In this document: one piece after another, positions 20,301 through 29,121 of the stretch | Layout of the letters: each line of letters starts with the position of its first letter | Numbering within the stretch: position 1 is the first letter of the stretch | NCBI RefSeq assembly: GCF_003688915.1 | Contig: NZ_REFU01000001.1 | Location: 1,488,001 to 1,552,000, forward strand | Source: Rhodococcus sp. SBT000017 | Lineage (GTDB): Bacteria; Actinomycetota; Actinomycetes; Mycobacteriales; Mycobacteriaceae | DNA: 64,000 nt | Direction of reading: 5' to 3' | Made by a program: the position numbers and the translations under genes | The notes under the pieces: model-generated | Databases searched by the model: none | What the model was told of the DNA's origin: nothing | What the model saw: the letters and a program-made list of their open reading frames with translations, nothing else

Positions 20301-20739
20301 CGATCGGCAACAGCAAGCCGTGCTCGGTGAGCAATCGGCCTGCATAGGAGTGGTAGGTGCTCACTTCCGGCTCGGCACCGAGGATTCGCTCGCGCAATCC
20401 CAGCCCGGGGTCGAGTGCGCGCACCAGATCGGATCCGGCCAGCCGAGCCAGTCGAGCTCTGATCCGAGAGGTCAACTGCTGTGCGGCTTTTCGGGTGAAG
20501 GTCAGACCCAGAACCTGGTCGGGGTCGACGAAACCGTTGGCCACCATCCACACCACGCGGGCAGCCATGGTCTCGGTCTTGCCCGCACCTGCCCCCGCGA
20601 CGACAAGCGTCGGGCCGGGCGGCGCTGCGATCACAGCGGCCTGTTCGTCGGTCGGTGGATGCTTCTGCCCGAGCGCCCGGGCGAGCTCGACCGGCGACAC
20701 CCGCACCGAACCGGTCCGTGTCTTCGTCGCTGTCGTCAT
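17323..20739 (-). CDS. adnB: AdnB subunit of the AdnAB helicase-nuclease
   Basis: This 1138-residue protein is one half of the heterodimeric motor-nuclease that resects double-strand breaks in mycobacteria and relatives, in the role of RecBCD/AddAB. The UvrD-like motor has Walker A GAGAGKT (about 49-55), DEYQD motif II and VLTVHSAKGLEW. The C-terminal RecB-like nuclease has GRIDAVF and VVDWKTG with the catalytic Asp and Lys (about 1030-1055). AdnB supplies the main translocating motor in studied complexes. Its ATG overlaps the adnA stop (ATGA), ensuring equal amounts. The mycobacterial protein is about 1100 residues. Confidence 0.92.
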   Translation of the reverse strand: MTTATKTRTGSVRVSPVELARALGQKHPPTDEQAAVIAAPPGPTLVVAGAGAGKTETMAARVVWMVANGFVDPDQVLGLTFTRKAAQQLTSRIRARLARLAGSDLVRALDPGLGLRERILGAEPEVSTYHSYAGRLLTEHGLLLPIEPSATLLSETELWQLAHRVVSTWDGDLDTDRNPTSVTEAVLALSGQLAEHLVDPEDLRHAHVELEKLVHTLGPGPRQRGGPTKELLNILDAQHQRIELLPLVERLAQTLRREGALDFGSQMSMAARVAAEHAEVGIAERQRFRLVLLDEYQDTGHAQRVLLSSLFGSGSDPQLALTAVGDPMQSIYGWRGASAANLPRFATDFPKADGSPAPRLELLTSWRNPPEALTLANLITDPLRRVGVPVPTLRARPGAVPGDVRLAVTDTVPDEREWIADRIAGEYRAALEQDRPPPTAAVLVRRNADAEPIAEVLRSRGLPVEVVGLGGLLHVPEVADIIAMLRLVADPTAGSSAMRILTGSRWQIGPTDLRALSQRARELEIRGGYGTAGRVDDPQALDAALGSALPGEQSEQAGLADAIADPGPAERYSEVGHRRIVALAGELHLLRDRIGQPLTELVGDIERIMGIGVEAQARTPISTDGAVGREHLDEFAHVVADYADNPTATVTGFLSFLAAAATVEDGLAPGEVDVAPHRVQVLTVHSAKGLEWEVVAVPHVAKGVFPSSNASSTWLGAMAELPPSLRGDRALDGEGSEGVPVLELDRLHNRKDLEDAVKSHKDALARRRLAEDRRLFYVALTRTERVLLVSAHHWDETATKPRGPSEFLDELHTQIEEFADIAVIEQWAPAPEDGASNPLGAVPHTASWPRDPLGPRRAAIESGAQEVLRALADISATPSEEDDGVQDRTEEDPENWAADVDTLLAERAARSVAGVDVALPGNLSVTQLVDLAADPDALASRLRRPLPFPPNPLARRGTAFHAWIERRFGATRLLDLDELPGSADTGASADVDLETLQQAFLESEWSLRSPVEVEVPFETSVAGTVLRGRIDAVFADPDGGWTVVDWKTGAEPTASEQRAVAMQLAAYRLAWAELMSIGRTEPVPLDRVRAAFHYVRSGHTIAPENLPDAIELAQLLEGPVGPEQPGATVRSDGLSEPR

Positions 20740-23700
20740 TGTTCGGTCACCTGCCTACCCGTCTCGTGTGCCGGGCAACTGGACTTGACCGGGCAGTGCC
20801 TGCAACCGTCGTTGATCCGCGCCTCGAACGTGGGTCCCTGCGTTGCCGATGCGGCCTGGTGCACGGTGTCTCGCCACTCCCCGAGTTTCTCCGGTGTCGG
20901 CACTTCCTGGACACGCTGCGTCGCCCCGTCCTTGTTGTGGGGCTTGGCCACGAACACCAGCCGCGCTCCGCCGGGTTCGCCCGCGGGTTCGCCCTCGATG
21001 GCACCGGCTGCCGCCGCGACCTGATAGGTGGCCAACTGATGATGGTTTCGTGCGTCCTCCTTCGACATGACGGTCTTCGCCGTCTTGACGTCGATGATCA
21101 CCGGCCGACCGTCCGGATCGTGCTCGAGTCGGTCGATGCGACCGCGCAACGCCACCGCAGGCTCGTCCTCGGACCGGGCGTCGAGTATGCCGTCGACGCG
21201 CACTTCGACTCCGGCCTCGGTGAGCTCGCCTCGACTGCCCTGCAGCCACGCCTCGAAGGTCCCGAGCATCGCCCCGGTTCGGTCGAGCTCGTGCCGCGAG
21301 TACCACTGCGATCCGAGATCCACTGCATCCCATGCTGTTTCGAGGGCACGCCGGAGTTGCTCCGGCGGTATCCGACCGGCCACCGCCTGGACGAGAGTGT
21401 GCACGAGCGTGCCGGTGACCGCATGGGTGTTGGTGCCGTCGTTGCCGCCGTGACGTTCGAGCATCCACCGCAGCGGACAGGTGGTCAATTGTTCCACCGT
21501 GGACGGCGACAGCGGCACCGGACCGTCGCCGAGCTGCCACAGCGGCGCGTCGGTACTGGGCCCTGCCACCCCGAACCACTCGTCGGGATGTGCGCCGCGG
21601 ACACCGGCGTGGGCGAGAGTGGCCAGATGCCGGGCCGCTCGGGCTCGCTTGTCCGGATCCTGTTCGGCGACAACCGGATCGCACACCACACTCCGCAGTT
21701 CGGCCACCAGCATGGGCAGCGCCAACACTCGGTGTGCAGTCTCCGGCCCGGGGAGCTCGGGTGCGAGATCCGATTCCTCTCCGCCGTCGACGCCGCGTAG
21801 TTCGTCCACGAATCGCGACCGGACCAGATCGGCATCTCCGGTACTGGAATCGACGGCGGTGACGAGCAAGGTCGATCGAGCGCGGCTGCACGCCACCAGA
21901 AAAAGCGTGCGCTCCTCGGCCAGCAACGGAGCCGACTTCGACAGTCGCCCGTCGAGCGCCGCAGCGGCATCGACCTTGCCGGACGCGAGGTCGACCAGAG
22001 TGTCGGTGCCCAGCAGGCTGCCGCGTGACCGCAGACCCGGCCACAGCCCTTCCTGCACCCCGGCAACCGCGACGAGCTCCCATTCCCGACCCGCCGCAGA
22101 ATGCGCGCTCAGCAGCGTCACCGCGTCGGCTCGAACCGTGGGGCGGTGTGAGTTCAGAGTGGGAATCTCCTGCTGCGCAATGTAATCGAGGAATCCACCG
22201 ATCTGTGCCCGCGGCAACCTGTCCACGTATGCTGCCGCCGCATCGAACAGCGCCACCACCGCATCCAGGTCGCGGTCGGCCTGGGCACCGGCCGAACCAC
22301 CCCAGGCGGACGCGGCGGCCCAACGCCGCTCGAGGCCCGAAGCCTGCCACGCCGCCCACAAAACGTCCTCGACACCGCGGCCCGTGCGGGCGAGGGCCCG
22401 CGCCTTCCGGATGACACCGAGGGCTCGGCGCAACGGGGCGGACTCCACGTCCGAGAGTCCGTTCGTCCAACCGGCACTCCCCCGAGCGTCGTCGGTGAGT
22501 ACGACTCTGAGCAACTCGGCCGAGTCGCGCTCGCCGCCCGATGCGAGCTCGAGCCTGCGCACTCCCCGGCGCAATCGCCGCAGACCCACCGGGTCGGCTC
22601 CGCCGATCGGCCCGGAGAGCAACGCGAGTGCATCTTCACCGTCGAAGCTCGGGTCGGAGATCGCCCGTAGTACCAGCAGGAGACCCACTGCCCCGTGCTG
22701 CCGGTGCAGCGGCAGCTCCGAAGTCGGGGTGATCATCGGAACCCCTGCGCCGTGCAGAGCCCGCCGCAACGGTGCGAGGGTGCGCGGCACGGACCGCACC
22801 ACGATCGCCATCTCGGACCACGGCATGCCGTCGATCAGGTGGGCCCGACGCATGGCGTCGGCGATGATCGCCGCCTCCTTCGCTGGCGAGGACACGACGT
22901 GCACTCGCACTGCCGGTGCACCGAATCGGGCGGTGCCCACCGGTTCGGGACATCGGTGCCGACCGAGCCCGGGCAGCCGTCCGGCGACGATGTCGGTCAG
23001 CTCCGCGACCTCGGGCACCGACCGGTGATTGCGAGTGAGCAGCACGCGACGCGGCGAATCCACCTCGACCAGGTCGGCCACGAAGGTGGGGTCGGCACCC
23101 CGGAAGGTGAACACGGCTTGATCGGGATCTCCGGCGACGACGGTGGATTCGGTGTCGGTGCCGATCAGCCGAACCAGCTGTGCTGCCTGCGGATCGAGGT
23201 GCTGCGCGTCGTCGACGACGAGGTGCCGGATGCGGGCGCGTTCGCTGCGCAGCAGTTCGGGATCGGTGGCGAAGGCCATGAGCGCGGCACCGATCAGCTC
23301 GGCGGCGTCCAGACCAGGTGCAGTGGCTCCGGCCGCTTCCACTCCGACGGCACCGCGCAACAACATGGCCTGCTCGTATCCGGCGGCGAACCTCCCGACG
23401 GCAACCCACTCGGGTCTGCCGTGCTTGCGACCGAGTTTGACGAGGTCTTCCGGACCGATCCCGCGTTCGGCGGACCTGAGCATCATGTCTCGCACCGCGG
23501 TGACGAATCCCGCGGTGCCCAGTGCCGGACGCAGTCGCTCCGGCCAGTCGCCTGCCCCGTCCTCGAGATCGCCGCGCAGCATCTCGCGCACCACGGCGTC
23601 CTGCTCGGCACCGGTCAGCAAGCGCGGTGGCGGATTGCCGTACAGCGAGGCCTGCAGCCGCAGCACCGCGAAGGCGTAGGAGTGCACCGTGCGCACCAAC

Positions 23701-24053
23701 GGTTCACGGGTCGCTCGTAGTGCGTGATCGCCACTGAAGAGACCCGAAGTGATGACCTCGCGCACCGCGGTTGCCGCCCGTTTGGACTGTGTGAGCACCA
23801 GAACCGACTCCGGATCACCGGTGACGATGCGCGAGACGGCGTAATCCGCGACAAGGGAGGTCTTACCCGTGCCGGGGCCACCCAGGATCTGCCACGGATT
23901 CCATCGCGGAGCGCCTTTCGCGGCCTCGGCTGCCGCGTCGGGAGTCGACGCCAGCAGCCGCGCTGCCGGGCCGTTCCACTCCCGTGCCGGGCGAGCCACC
24001 TTGGGTGCACGGACGAGAGTGACCGTCGCGCCGTGTCTGCCGTCCGAGCTCAT
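20736..24053 (-). CDS. adnA: AdnA subunit of the AdnAB helicase-nuclease
   Basis: This 1105-residue partner of AdnB has Walker A GGPGTGKT at about 58-65 and a divergent motif II, VVDDAQHLD. The C-terminal RecB-like nuclease has LRGRIDRLEHD and IIDVKTAKT. Four cysteines, one in LTTCPLRWM (about 870) and three in CRHCPVKSSC near the end, form the expected iron-sulfur cluster of AddB/Cas4-type nucleases. ATG 24053 is preferred; GTG 24083 is an in-frame alternative with 10 extra residues. It is the first gene of a two-gene operon. Confidence 0.92.
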   Translation of the reverse strand: MSSDGRHGATVTLVRAPKVARPAREWNGPAARLLASTPDAAAEAAKGAPRWNPWQILGGPGTGKTSLVADYAVSRIVTGDPESVLVLTQSKRAATAVREVITSGLFSGDHALRATREPLVRTVHSYAFAVLRLQASLYGNPPPRLLTGAEQDAVVREMLRGDLEDGAGDWPERLRPALGTAGFVTAVRDMMLRSAERGIGPEDLVKLGRKHGRPEWVAVGRFAAGYEQAMLLRGAVGVEAAGATAPGLDAAELIGAALMAFATDPELLRSERARIRHLVVDDAQHLDPQAAQLVRLIGTDTESTVVAGDPDQAVFTFRGADPTFVADLVEVDSPRRVLLTRNHRSVPEVAELTDIVAGRLPGLGRHRCPEPVGTARFGAPAVRVHVVSSPAKEAAIIADAMRRAHLIDGMPWSEMAIVVRSVPRTLAPLRRALHGAGVPMITPTSELPLHRQHGAVGLLLVLRAISDPSFDGEDALALLSGPIGGADPVGLRRLRRGVRRLELASGGERDSAELLRVVLTDDARGSAGWTNGLSDVESAPLRRALGVIRKARALARTGRGVEDVLWAAWQASGLERRWAAASAWGGSAGAQADRDLDAVVALFDAAAAYVDRLPRAQIGGFLDYIAQQEIPTLNSHRPTVRADAVTLLSAHSAAGREWELVAVAGVQEGLWPGLRSRGSLLGTDTLVDLASGKVDAAAALDGRLSKSAPLLAEERTLFLVACSRARSTLLVTAVDSSTGDADLVRSRFVDELRGVDGGEESDLAPELPGPETAHRVLALPMLVAELRSVVCDPVVAEQDPDKRARAARHLATLAHAGVRGAHPDEWFGVAGPSTDAPLWQLGDGPVPLSPSTVEQLTTCPLRWMLERHGGNDGTNTHAVTGTLVHTLVQAVAGRIPPEQLRRALETAWDAVDLGSQWYSRHELDRTGAMLGTFEAWLQGSRGELTEAGVEVRVDGILDARSEDEPAVALRGRIDRLEHDPDGRPVIIDVKTAKTVMSKEDARNHHQLATYQVAAAAGAIEGEPAGEPGGARLVFVAKPHNKDGATQRVQEVPTPEKLGEWRDTVHQAASATQGPTFEARINDGCRHCPVKSSCPAHETGRQVTEQ

Positions 24054-24118
24054 GACACAGATGCAATCACGAGCCACCGACACATCGACCGTCGCCCGGA
24101 CGGAGCCCTGGACAACGG

Positions 24119-24763
24119 TCAGTCGAGCAGCCCGTCGCGCAGCGCACGCAGAACTGCGCTCGTTCTGTCGTTCGCACCCAGTTTGAGAATGGCCGAAGAC
24201 ATGTGGTTCTTGACGGTTCCCTCGGCCAGATGCAATGCATCGGCAATCGACCTGTTGGTGTACCCGCTTGCGACGAGCCGTAGGACGTCGATCTCGCGGG
24301 CTGTGAGTGTGTCGGCGACTCCGACGTCGCTCGGGCCGTGCTTCCCGGTCCGAAAAGCGTCCAGCAATCTCTCGGTGATGGCAGGTTGCGCCAAGGTGCG
24401 CCCGGCCGCGAGTTCACGTACAGCACCGCCGAGCCGCTCGAAGGTCACGTCCTTGAGCAGATAACCCTTCGCGCCCGCACGCAGCGCCCCGAGCACCAAC
24501 TCGTCGTCGTCGAACGTCGTCAGCACCAGGACCGGAACCGTGATTCCTCTGTCCTGCAATGCCCGCAGCGTCCACAGTCCGTCGAACCGCGGCATGCGTA
24601 GATCGAGCAACACCACATCGGGAGGATCGAGTTCGATCGACGCGACCGCAGCAGCGCCGTCGTCCGCCTCGCCGGTCACCTCGATGTCGGGGTCCAGTTC
24701 GAGCAGGCTGCGGATACCCTGCCGAACCAGAGTGTGGTCGTCGACGATCAAGACCGTGATCAC
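24119..24763 (-). CDS. NarL/LuxR-type response regulator
   Basis: This 214-residue protein has a receiver domain with acidic residues Asp8-Asp9 and phosphorylation site Asp54 in VVLLDLRMP, the switch Thr in LTTFDD and Lys in YLLKD. A C-terminal LuxR-type helix-turn-helix follows (about 148-205, LTAREIDVLRLVASGYTNRS). It is translated from a GTG that overlaps the kinase stop codon (GTGA). It probably controls the divergent ABC exporter. Confidence 0.92.
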   Translation of the reverse strand: MITVLIVDDHTLVRQGIRSLLELDPDIEVTGEADDGAAAVASIELDPPDVVLLDLRMPRFDGLWTLRALQDRGITVPVLVLTTFDDDELVLGALRAGAKGYLLKDVTFERLGGAVRELAAGRTLAQPAITERLLDAFRTGKHGPSDVGVADTLTAREIDVLRLVASGYTNRSIADALHLAEGTVKNHMSSAILKLGANDRTSAVLRALRDGLLD

Positions 24764-25881
24764 GGTGCGGGCACCGTCGCCTGGACCGCGAAACCGCGAT
24801 CGACCGAGAACGTGACCGTGCCGCCCAGTCCTTCGATGCGTTCTCGGATACCTTGCAGCCCGTGCCCCGGCTCGAAATCGGCCGACGCCCGGCCGTCGTC
24901 GCGCACCGAGACCGACAGCGCACCGGCCGGATCCGCAGTCACCTCTATCCACATCTCTTCGGCATTCGCATGGCGAATGGTGTTGGTGATCATCTCCTGC
25001 ACGCAGCGCACCACCGCCACCGCGCGAGCTTCGTCGACCCGAATGTCGGGGTCGACCGTCAGATGCACAACGGGTTCGGGCAGCTGCGCAACCAGACGAT
25101 CGAGCGACTCCCCCAGCACCGGAGTCCTGCTGCGCACCTCGCCGACGGTCGCCCGGACGTCGCCGAGCAGGTCACGTGCGATGGTTCGAGCCCGAACGAC
25201 GTGCTCGCGTGCGGGCCCGGGCACCTGATGGGATGCCACCTCGAGCTCGAGGCTCAGTGCGGTGAGCTGGTGACCGAGCACGTCGTGCAACTCTCGCGCG
25301 ATTCTCAACCGCTCGTCGGCACGGGAGGAATCGTCCAACAACGCACTGGCGGTGCGCAGTTCGGCATGCGCGACCGCGAGTTCCCGACGCAACCGAGCCT
25401 GCCGCAGCTGCGCGGTCACCGACAACGCACTGGCCACCTGCAGCGCACCGTAGATCGATGCGATCAGCGCGATCTCCGAGATCCGTCCACCCCGGATCGC
25501 AACCGACACCCCCACACAGCAGGTGAAGACCGCAACGATGACCGCCACCGACGAGCCGGACACCCGATACACGGCGAACGTCGAGGTGAAGACCAGCAGA
25601 ATGGGCAACCAACCTGCCGTCGGGGCGGTCAGCACCAGAACCGGTGCCAGCACCACCTGTGCGGCGAAGCATGCGCGCACGAGACGATCCGGCAGCCGGT
25701 CTTCCCACCACATGCCCGCGGTCTGCGCGAGCAGGAAGGCTGCGAACAGCGCAGCCCAGACCCAACGCGGAGCCGAGAGGCCGTCGGCGATCGACCGATC
25801 GAAGACGACGAGAGCGCCCATCGCGACCGCGAGCGCGGACACGAACGCACCGGCCAGAACGTCGGGTCCGAGGCGTCTCAT
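24760..25881 (-). CDS. DesK/LiaS-type sensor histidine kinase
   Basis: This 373-residue membrane kinase has five or six hydrophobic segments in residues 8-145 with very short loops, so it may sense the membrane itself. A coiled region leads to the HisKA_3 box ERLRIARELHDVLGHQ with phosphorylatable His189. An ATPase domain follows with ITNTIRHANA and GHGLQGIRERIEGLGG. The start at 25881 is preferred over the open frame to 25998. It pairs with the response regulator immediately downstream and faces the ABC exporter genes, a usual setting for antimicrobial or envelope-stress resistance modules. Confidence 0.9.
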   Translation of the reverse strand: MRRLGPDVLAGAFVSALAVAMGALVVFDRSIADGLSAPRWVWAALFAAFLLAQTAGMWWEDRLPDRLVRACFAAQVVLAPVLVLTAPTAGWLPILLVFTSTFAVYRVSGSSVAVIVAVFTCCVGVSVAIRGGRISEIALIASIYGALQVASALSVTAQLRQARLRRELAVAHAELRTASALLDDSSRADERLRIARELHDVLGHQLTALSLELEVASHQVPGPAREHVVRARTIARDLLGDVRATVGEVRSRTPVLGESLDRLVAQLPEPVVHLTVDPDIRVDEARAVAVVRCVQEMITNTIRHANAEEMWIEVTADPAGALSVSVRDDGRASADFEPGHGLQGIRERIEGLGGTVTFSVDRGFAVQATVPAP

Positions 25882-26018
25882 TCTGTCGACCCTATCGCCA
25901 GGTCCGCCCGCACACCCCCTGCCGAAAGTCACGATCACCATCGATGACCATCGGCACCTGTGCGCAGGCCACGGCGGATCTAGCGTCGAAATCGACACGA
26001 TCGAGGAGGGAGCATCGG

Positions 26019-26750
26019 ATGGCAGCGATCGACGTTCGAGACATCACCCAGCGGTATCGGGGGCGGACAGCCCTGGCAGGAGTGCGCCTCACAGTGGCCG
26101 AAGGCGAAACACACGGCCTGCTCGGGCGTAACGGCGCCGGCAAGACGACTCTGGTCGAAACCGTTGCGGGCCTTCGTAAACCGAGCTCGGGTGCCGTGCG
26201 AGTTCTGGGACTCGACCCCTTCACCGAGCGCGATCGAGTGCGAGCCGTTCTGGGAGTACAGCTGCAGTCCAACGATCTTCACACCGCGCTCACCGTTGCC
26301 GAACTGGTCGATCTGTTCGCCTCCTTCTACCGTCGACCTGCCGATCGAGACGCTCTCGTCCGTGCGGTGGGCCTGCACGAGCACCGCCGGGTGCGCTACG
26401 AGCGGCTGTCCGGTGGCCAGCAACAGCGGTTGTCGGTGGTCCTCGCCCTGATCGGTTCCCCTCGGGTCGTCCTGCTCGACGAGCTCACCACCGGACTCGA
26501 TCCGGATGCACGACGCACCGTGTGGCGACTGATCGAGGACCTCCGCGCAGACGGTGTCACCATCCTGCTGGTCAACCATCACATGGACGAGGTACACCGC
26601 CTGTGCGATCGCATCACCGTCCTCGATCGAGGGTCCGTCGTGGCCACCGGCACACCGGAATCTCTGATCGTCGACGCCGGCCTCGGAGGCGACCACCGGG
26701 CCACCCTCGAAGACGCATTCCTGACGCTGACGGAACGGAGCTCGGCATGA
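26019..26750 (+). CDS. ABC-2 exporter ATP-binding protein
   Basis: This 243-residue ATPase drives a drug- or lipid-type exporter. Walker A GRNGAGKT is at about 36-43, signature LSGGQQQR at about 135-142 and Walker B VVLLDELTTGLD follows, with the H-loop in LLVNHHMDE. GAGGAGGG precedes the ATG. It is divergent from the histidine kinase, with 137 bases of shared promoter region, and its last four bases overlap the permease start. Confidence 0.93.
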   Translation: MAAIDVRDITQRYRGRTALAGVRLTVAEGETHGLLGRNGAGKTTLVETVAGLRKPSSGAVRVLGLDPFTERDRVRAVLGVQLQSNDLHTALTVAELVDLFASFYRRPADRDALVRAVGLHEHRRVRYERLSGGQQQRLSVVLALIGSPRVVLLDELTTGLDPDARRTVWRLIEDLRADGVTILLVNHHMDEVHRLCDRITVLDRGSVVATGTPESLIVDAGLGGDHRATLEDAFLTLTERSSA

Positions 26751-27523
26751 CCACACACGACATCGACGCAGCACCTCGTCCGGGCCTGCGCGCCACCGGC
26801 GCACTCGTCGGGGCCGAAATGCGCATGGTCATCCGGGACACGGCCGGACTGATCGTCCCCATCGCCCTCCCGGTTCTCGTACTGGTGATGAACGGCTCGG
26901 GTACTTCGGCGGAGATCGTCGGTCCCGGCGCGATCACCGCGTTCGATCGGTTCGTCCTGCCGCTCGCCCTGACCATGATCATCGCCGTCATCGGCATCGT
27001 GAACATGCCGAGCTTTCTTGCGCTCTATCGCAAGTCCGGCGTGCTGAAGCGACTGTCGACGACACCGATCCGACCGGCGCAGGTGCTGGCTGCGCAGGTG
27101 ATCACCAGCGCCGTCCAGGCGACACTCGGAATCGGTATCGCTCTGTCCACTGGCGCCCTGCTCTTCGGAATCACGCCCCCGCACAACCCCATCCTGGTTG
27201 CGGCCATCGTGGTGCTCGGTGCCGCCGCGATGTACTCGCTGGGGATCGTGGTGGCTGCCGTCGCACCCACTGCGAACTCGGCCGTCGCGATCGGCCTGAC
27301 CCTGTTTCTGGCTCTCGGTGCCACCGGCGGACTGTTCGGACCGGTCGCGGATCTGCCGGAGCCTGTTGCGGCCGTCGGTGAGGTACTCCCCTTCGGTGCC
27401 ACCGTCACTGCGCTGGGATCGGCTTGGGCCGGAACGCCTGTCGACATCGTCGGACCCATCGGGCTCGTGATCGCGGTGATCGCCGGAACCGCATGCGCGA
27501 TCCGGTTGTTTCGCTGGTCCTAG
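26747..27523 (+). CDS. ABC-2 exporter permease
   Basis: This 258-residue membrane protein has six hydrophobic segments, the usual number for ABC-2 permeases. The substrate is unknown. The ATGA overlap with the ATPase gene shows tight coupling. The conserved cytoplasmic region between helices 2 and 3 reads LYRKSGVLKRLSTTP, as in DrrB-like exporters. The hydrolase gene follows after 23 bases, so transcription may continue into it. Confidence 0.9.
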   Translation: MTTHDIDAAPRPGLRATGALVGAEMRMVIRDTAGLIVPIALPVLVLVMNGSGTSAEIVGPGAITAFDRFVLPLALTMIIAVIGIVNMPSFLALYRKSGVLKRLSTTPIRPAQVLAAQVITSAVQATLGIGIALSTGALLFGITPPHNPILVAAIVVLGAAAMYSLGIVVAAVAPTANSAVAIGLTLFLALGATGGLFGPVADLPEPVAAVGEVLPFGATVTALGSAWAGTPVDIVGPIGLVIAVIAGTACAIRLFRWS

Positions 27524-27546
27524 CGCGATACGGCATAGTGGTCGAC

Positions 27547-28323
27547 GTGCCCGAGTTGAATCTGCATACGTTCGGACCCGCAGACGGTCCCGAAATCCTC
27601 GCCATCCACGGTGTCACCGGACACGGTGCCCGGTGGTGGGATCTCGCCGAGAACCACCTACCCGAGGCCAGGATTCTGGCACCCGACCTCATCGGTCACG
27701 GGCATTCGATGTCCACGCCGCCCTGGGACATCGACGCTCAGGTCACGGCTCTGAAATCCGTGCTCGACGCCCATGCGCGCGGACCGGTGGTGGTCCTCGG
27801 CCACTCGTACGGCGGCGCGTTGGCCGTGCACCTCGCGCAGAGATTCCCCGAAACGGTACGCGCCCTGGTGCTGCTCGATCCCGCGATCGCGTTGCCGCCG
27901 GAGGAACTGCTCGAAGTGGCCGAGGCGACCGCGAAGTTCCCCGATTACACCGACGCCGACGAAGCGCGCTCGGAGAAGATCCACGGCGCGTGGGCCGACG
28001 TGCCGACCGAACTCCTCGACCGCGAGGTCGCCGAACATCTGGTTCCGGCCGAAGACGGGAAGGTCGCGTGGCGGATGTCCATTCCGGCCGTCGTCGCGAC
28101 GTGGGGCGAGCTGGCCCGCCCGCTGGTCGTACCGGCCGAGAGCATCCCGACCATCGTGGTACGGGCGATGCGCGTCCAACCTCCCTATGTCACCGAAGAA
28201 TTCCTCTCGGCGCTGCGAGACCGGCTGGGCGAGAACCTGCGTACCGTCGAACTCGACTGCGATCACATGGTCGGCCAGGCCAAGCCGGTCGAGGTCGCCG
28301 AACTGGTGCGATCCCTGCTGTAG
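27547..28323 (+). CDS. lipV: Alpha/beta hydrolase (LipV-like)
   Basis: This 258-residue serine hydrolase matches Rv3203 in position and type. The oxyanion-hole segment AIHGVTGHGARWW is at about 19-31, nucleophile Ser87 sits in GHSYGG, and the likely catalytic His is in DCDHMVGQ (about 237). It is probably an esterase or lipase acting on short acyl esters. GTG 27547 is chosen; GTG 27538 would add three residues. The stop is directly followed by the ATG of the next gene. Confidence 0.82.
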   Translation: MPELNLHTFGPADGPEILAIHGVTGHGARWWDLAENHLPEARILAPDLIGHGHSMSTPPWDIDAQVTALKSVLDAHARGPVVVLGHSYGGALAVHLAQRFPETVRALVLLDPAIALPPEELLEVAEATAKFPDYTDADEARSEKIHGAWADVPTELLDREVAEHLVPAEDGKVAWRMSIPAVVATWGELARPLVVPAESIPTIVVRAMRVQPPYVTEEFLSALRDRLGENLRTVELDCDHMVGQAKPVEVAELVRSLL

Positions 28324-28665
28324 ATGGCCCCGATCACCGAAGCCCAGGTCGAGAGAGTTCGCGCGTTGGTCGCGTCGATCCCCCGGGGGTTCGTTGCCAC
28401 CTACGGAGACATCGCAGCAGCCGCAGACCTGTCGAGCCCGCGTATCGTCGGTTGGATCATGCGCACCGATTCTGCCGATCTGCCCTGGCATCGAGTCCTC
28501 GGCGCGAGTGGAAAGCCGGCCCCGCACCTGGCCTCGCGACAGCTCGAGACTCTGCGCACCGAAGGCGTACCGATACACGACGGGCGCGTGCCACTGACCT
28601 CGATTCGATTCGACTTCGGGGCGCTCCCGCCGCCTCCGCCGCCGACCACTAATCTCGGAGAATGA
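28324..28665 (+). CDS. Alkyltransferase-like protein (MGMT family, PWHR active-site variant)
   Basis: This 113-residue protein has the DNA-binding half of O6-alkylguanine-DNA alkyltransferase: IPRGFVATYGDIAA, then the recognition helix SSPRIVGWIMR. The reactive Cys of the PCHR motif is replaced by Trp55 (PWHR). Proteins of this ATL type bind O6-alkylguanine and flag it for nucleotide excision repair instead of repairing it directly. It matches Rv3204 in position. It ends in a poly-Pro segment and overlaps the next start by ATGA. Confidence 0.88.
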   Translation: MAPITEAQVERVRALVASIPRGFVATYGDIAAAADLSSPRIVGWIMRTDSADLPWHRVLGASGKPAPHLASRQLETLRTEGVPIHDGRVPLTSIRFDFGALPPPPPPTTNLGE

Positions 28666-29108
28666 ACATCAGGGACGCACTCGAGCAGTTCGACCCACGC
28701 CCCACGGCGAAGTACGCGCTGTCGAAGGCGAGCAGCTTCGTCGCCTCCGCCGGTCTCGTCGTCGACGAGGTCTCGGGCACCAGAGTGGCGGGGCACATCG
28801 ATTTGACGGACGAGCACTTCACCCCGTGGGGCGTCGTTCACGGCGGCGTCTACACCACTGCCGTCGAGAGCGCCGCCAGCATCGGTGCCAGCGAGGCGGT
28901 CAAGGATCGCGGTGAGTTCGCAGTCGGCGTTCACAACGGCACCGACTTTCTCCGCGCCAGCAAGGGCGGCCGCGTCGACGTTGTCGCAGAACCGTTGCAG
29001 CAGGGCCGCATTCAGCAACTGTGGCTGGTCACGATCACCGCCTCCGACAGCGGCAAGATCATCGCGCGTGGGCAGGTTCGCCTGCAGAACGTGCCGCTGC
29101 CGACATGA
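28662..29108 (+). CDS. PaaI-type hotdog-fold thioesterase
   Basis: This 148-residue protein has the PaaI signature HFTPWGVVHGGVYTTAVESAA (about 47-67), where the HGG and a downstream acidic residue form the active site. It probably hydrolyses aromatic or fatty acyl-CoA thioesters. It is coupled to the alkyltransferase-like gene by a 4-base overlap and precedes the Mo-cofactor gene by 13 bases. Confidence 0.88.
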   Translation: MNIRDALEQFDPRPTAKYALSKASSFVASAGLVVDEVSGTRVAGHIDLTDEHFTPWGVVHGGVYTTAVESAASIGASEAVKDRGEFAVGVHNGTDFLRASKGGRVDVVAEPLQQGRIQQLWLVTITASDSGKIIARGQVRLQNVPLPT

Positions 29109-29121
29109 CAGCGCCCGCACC

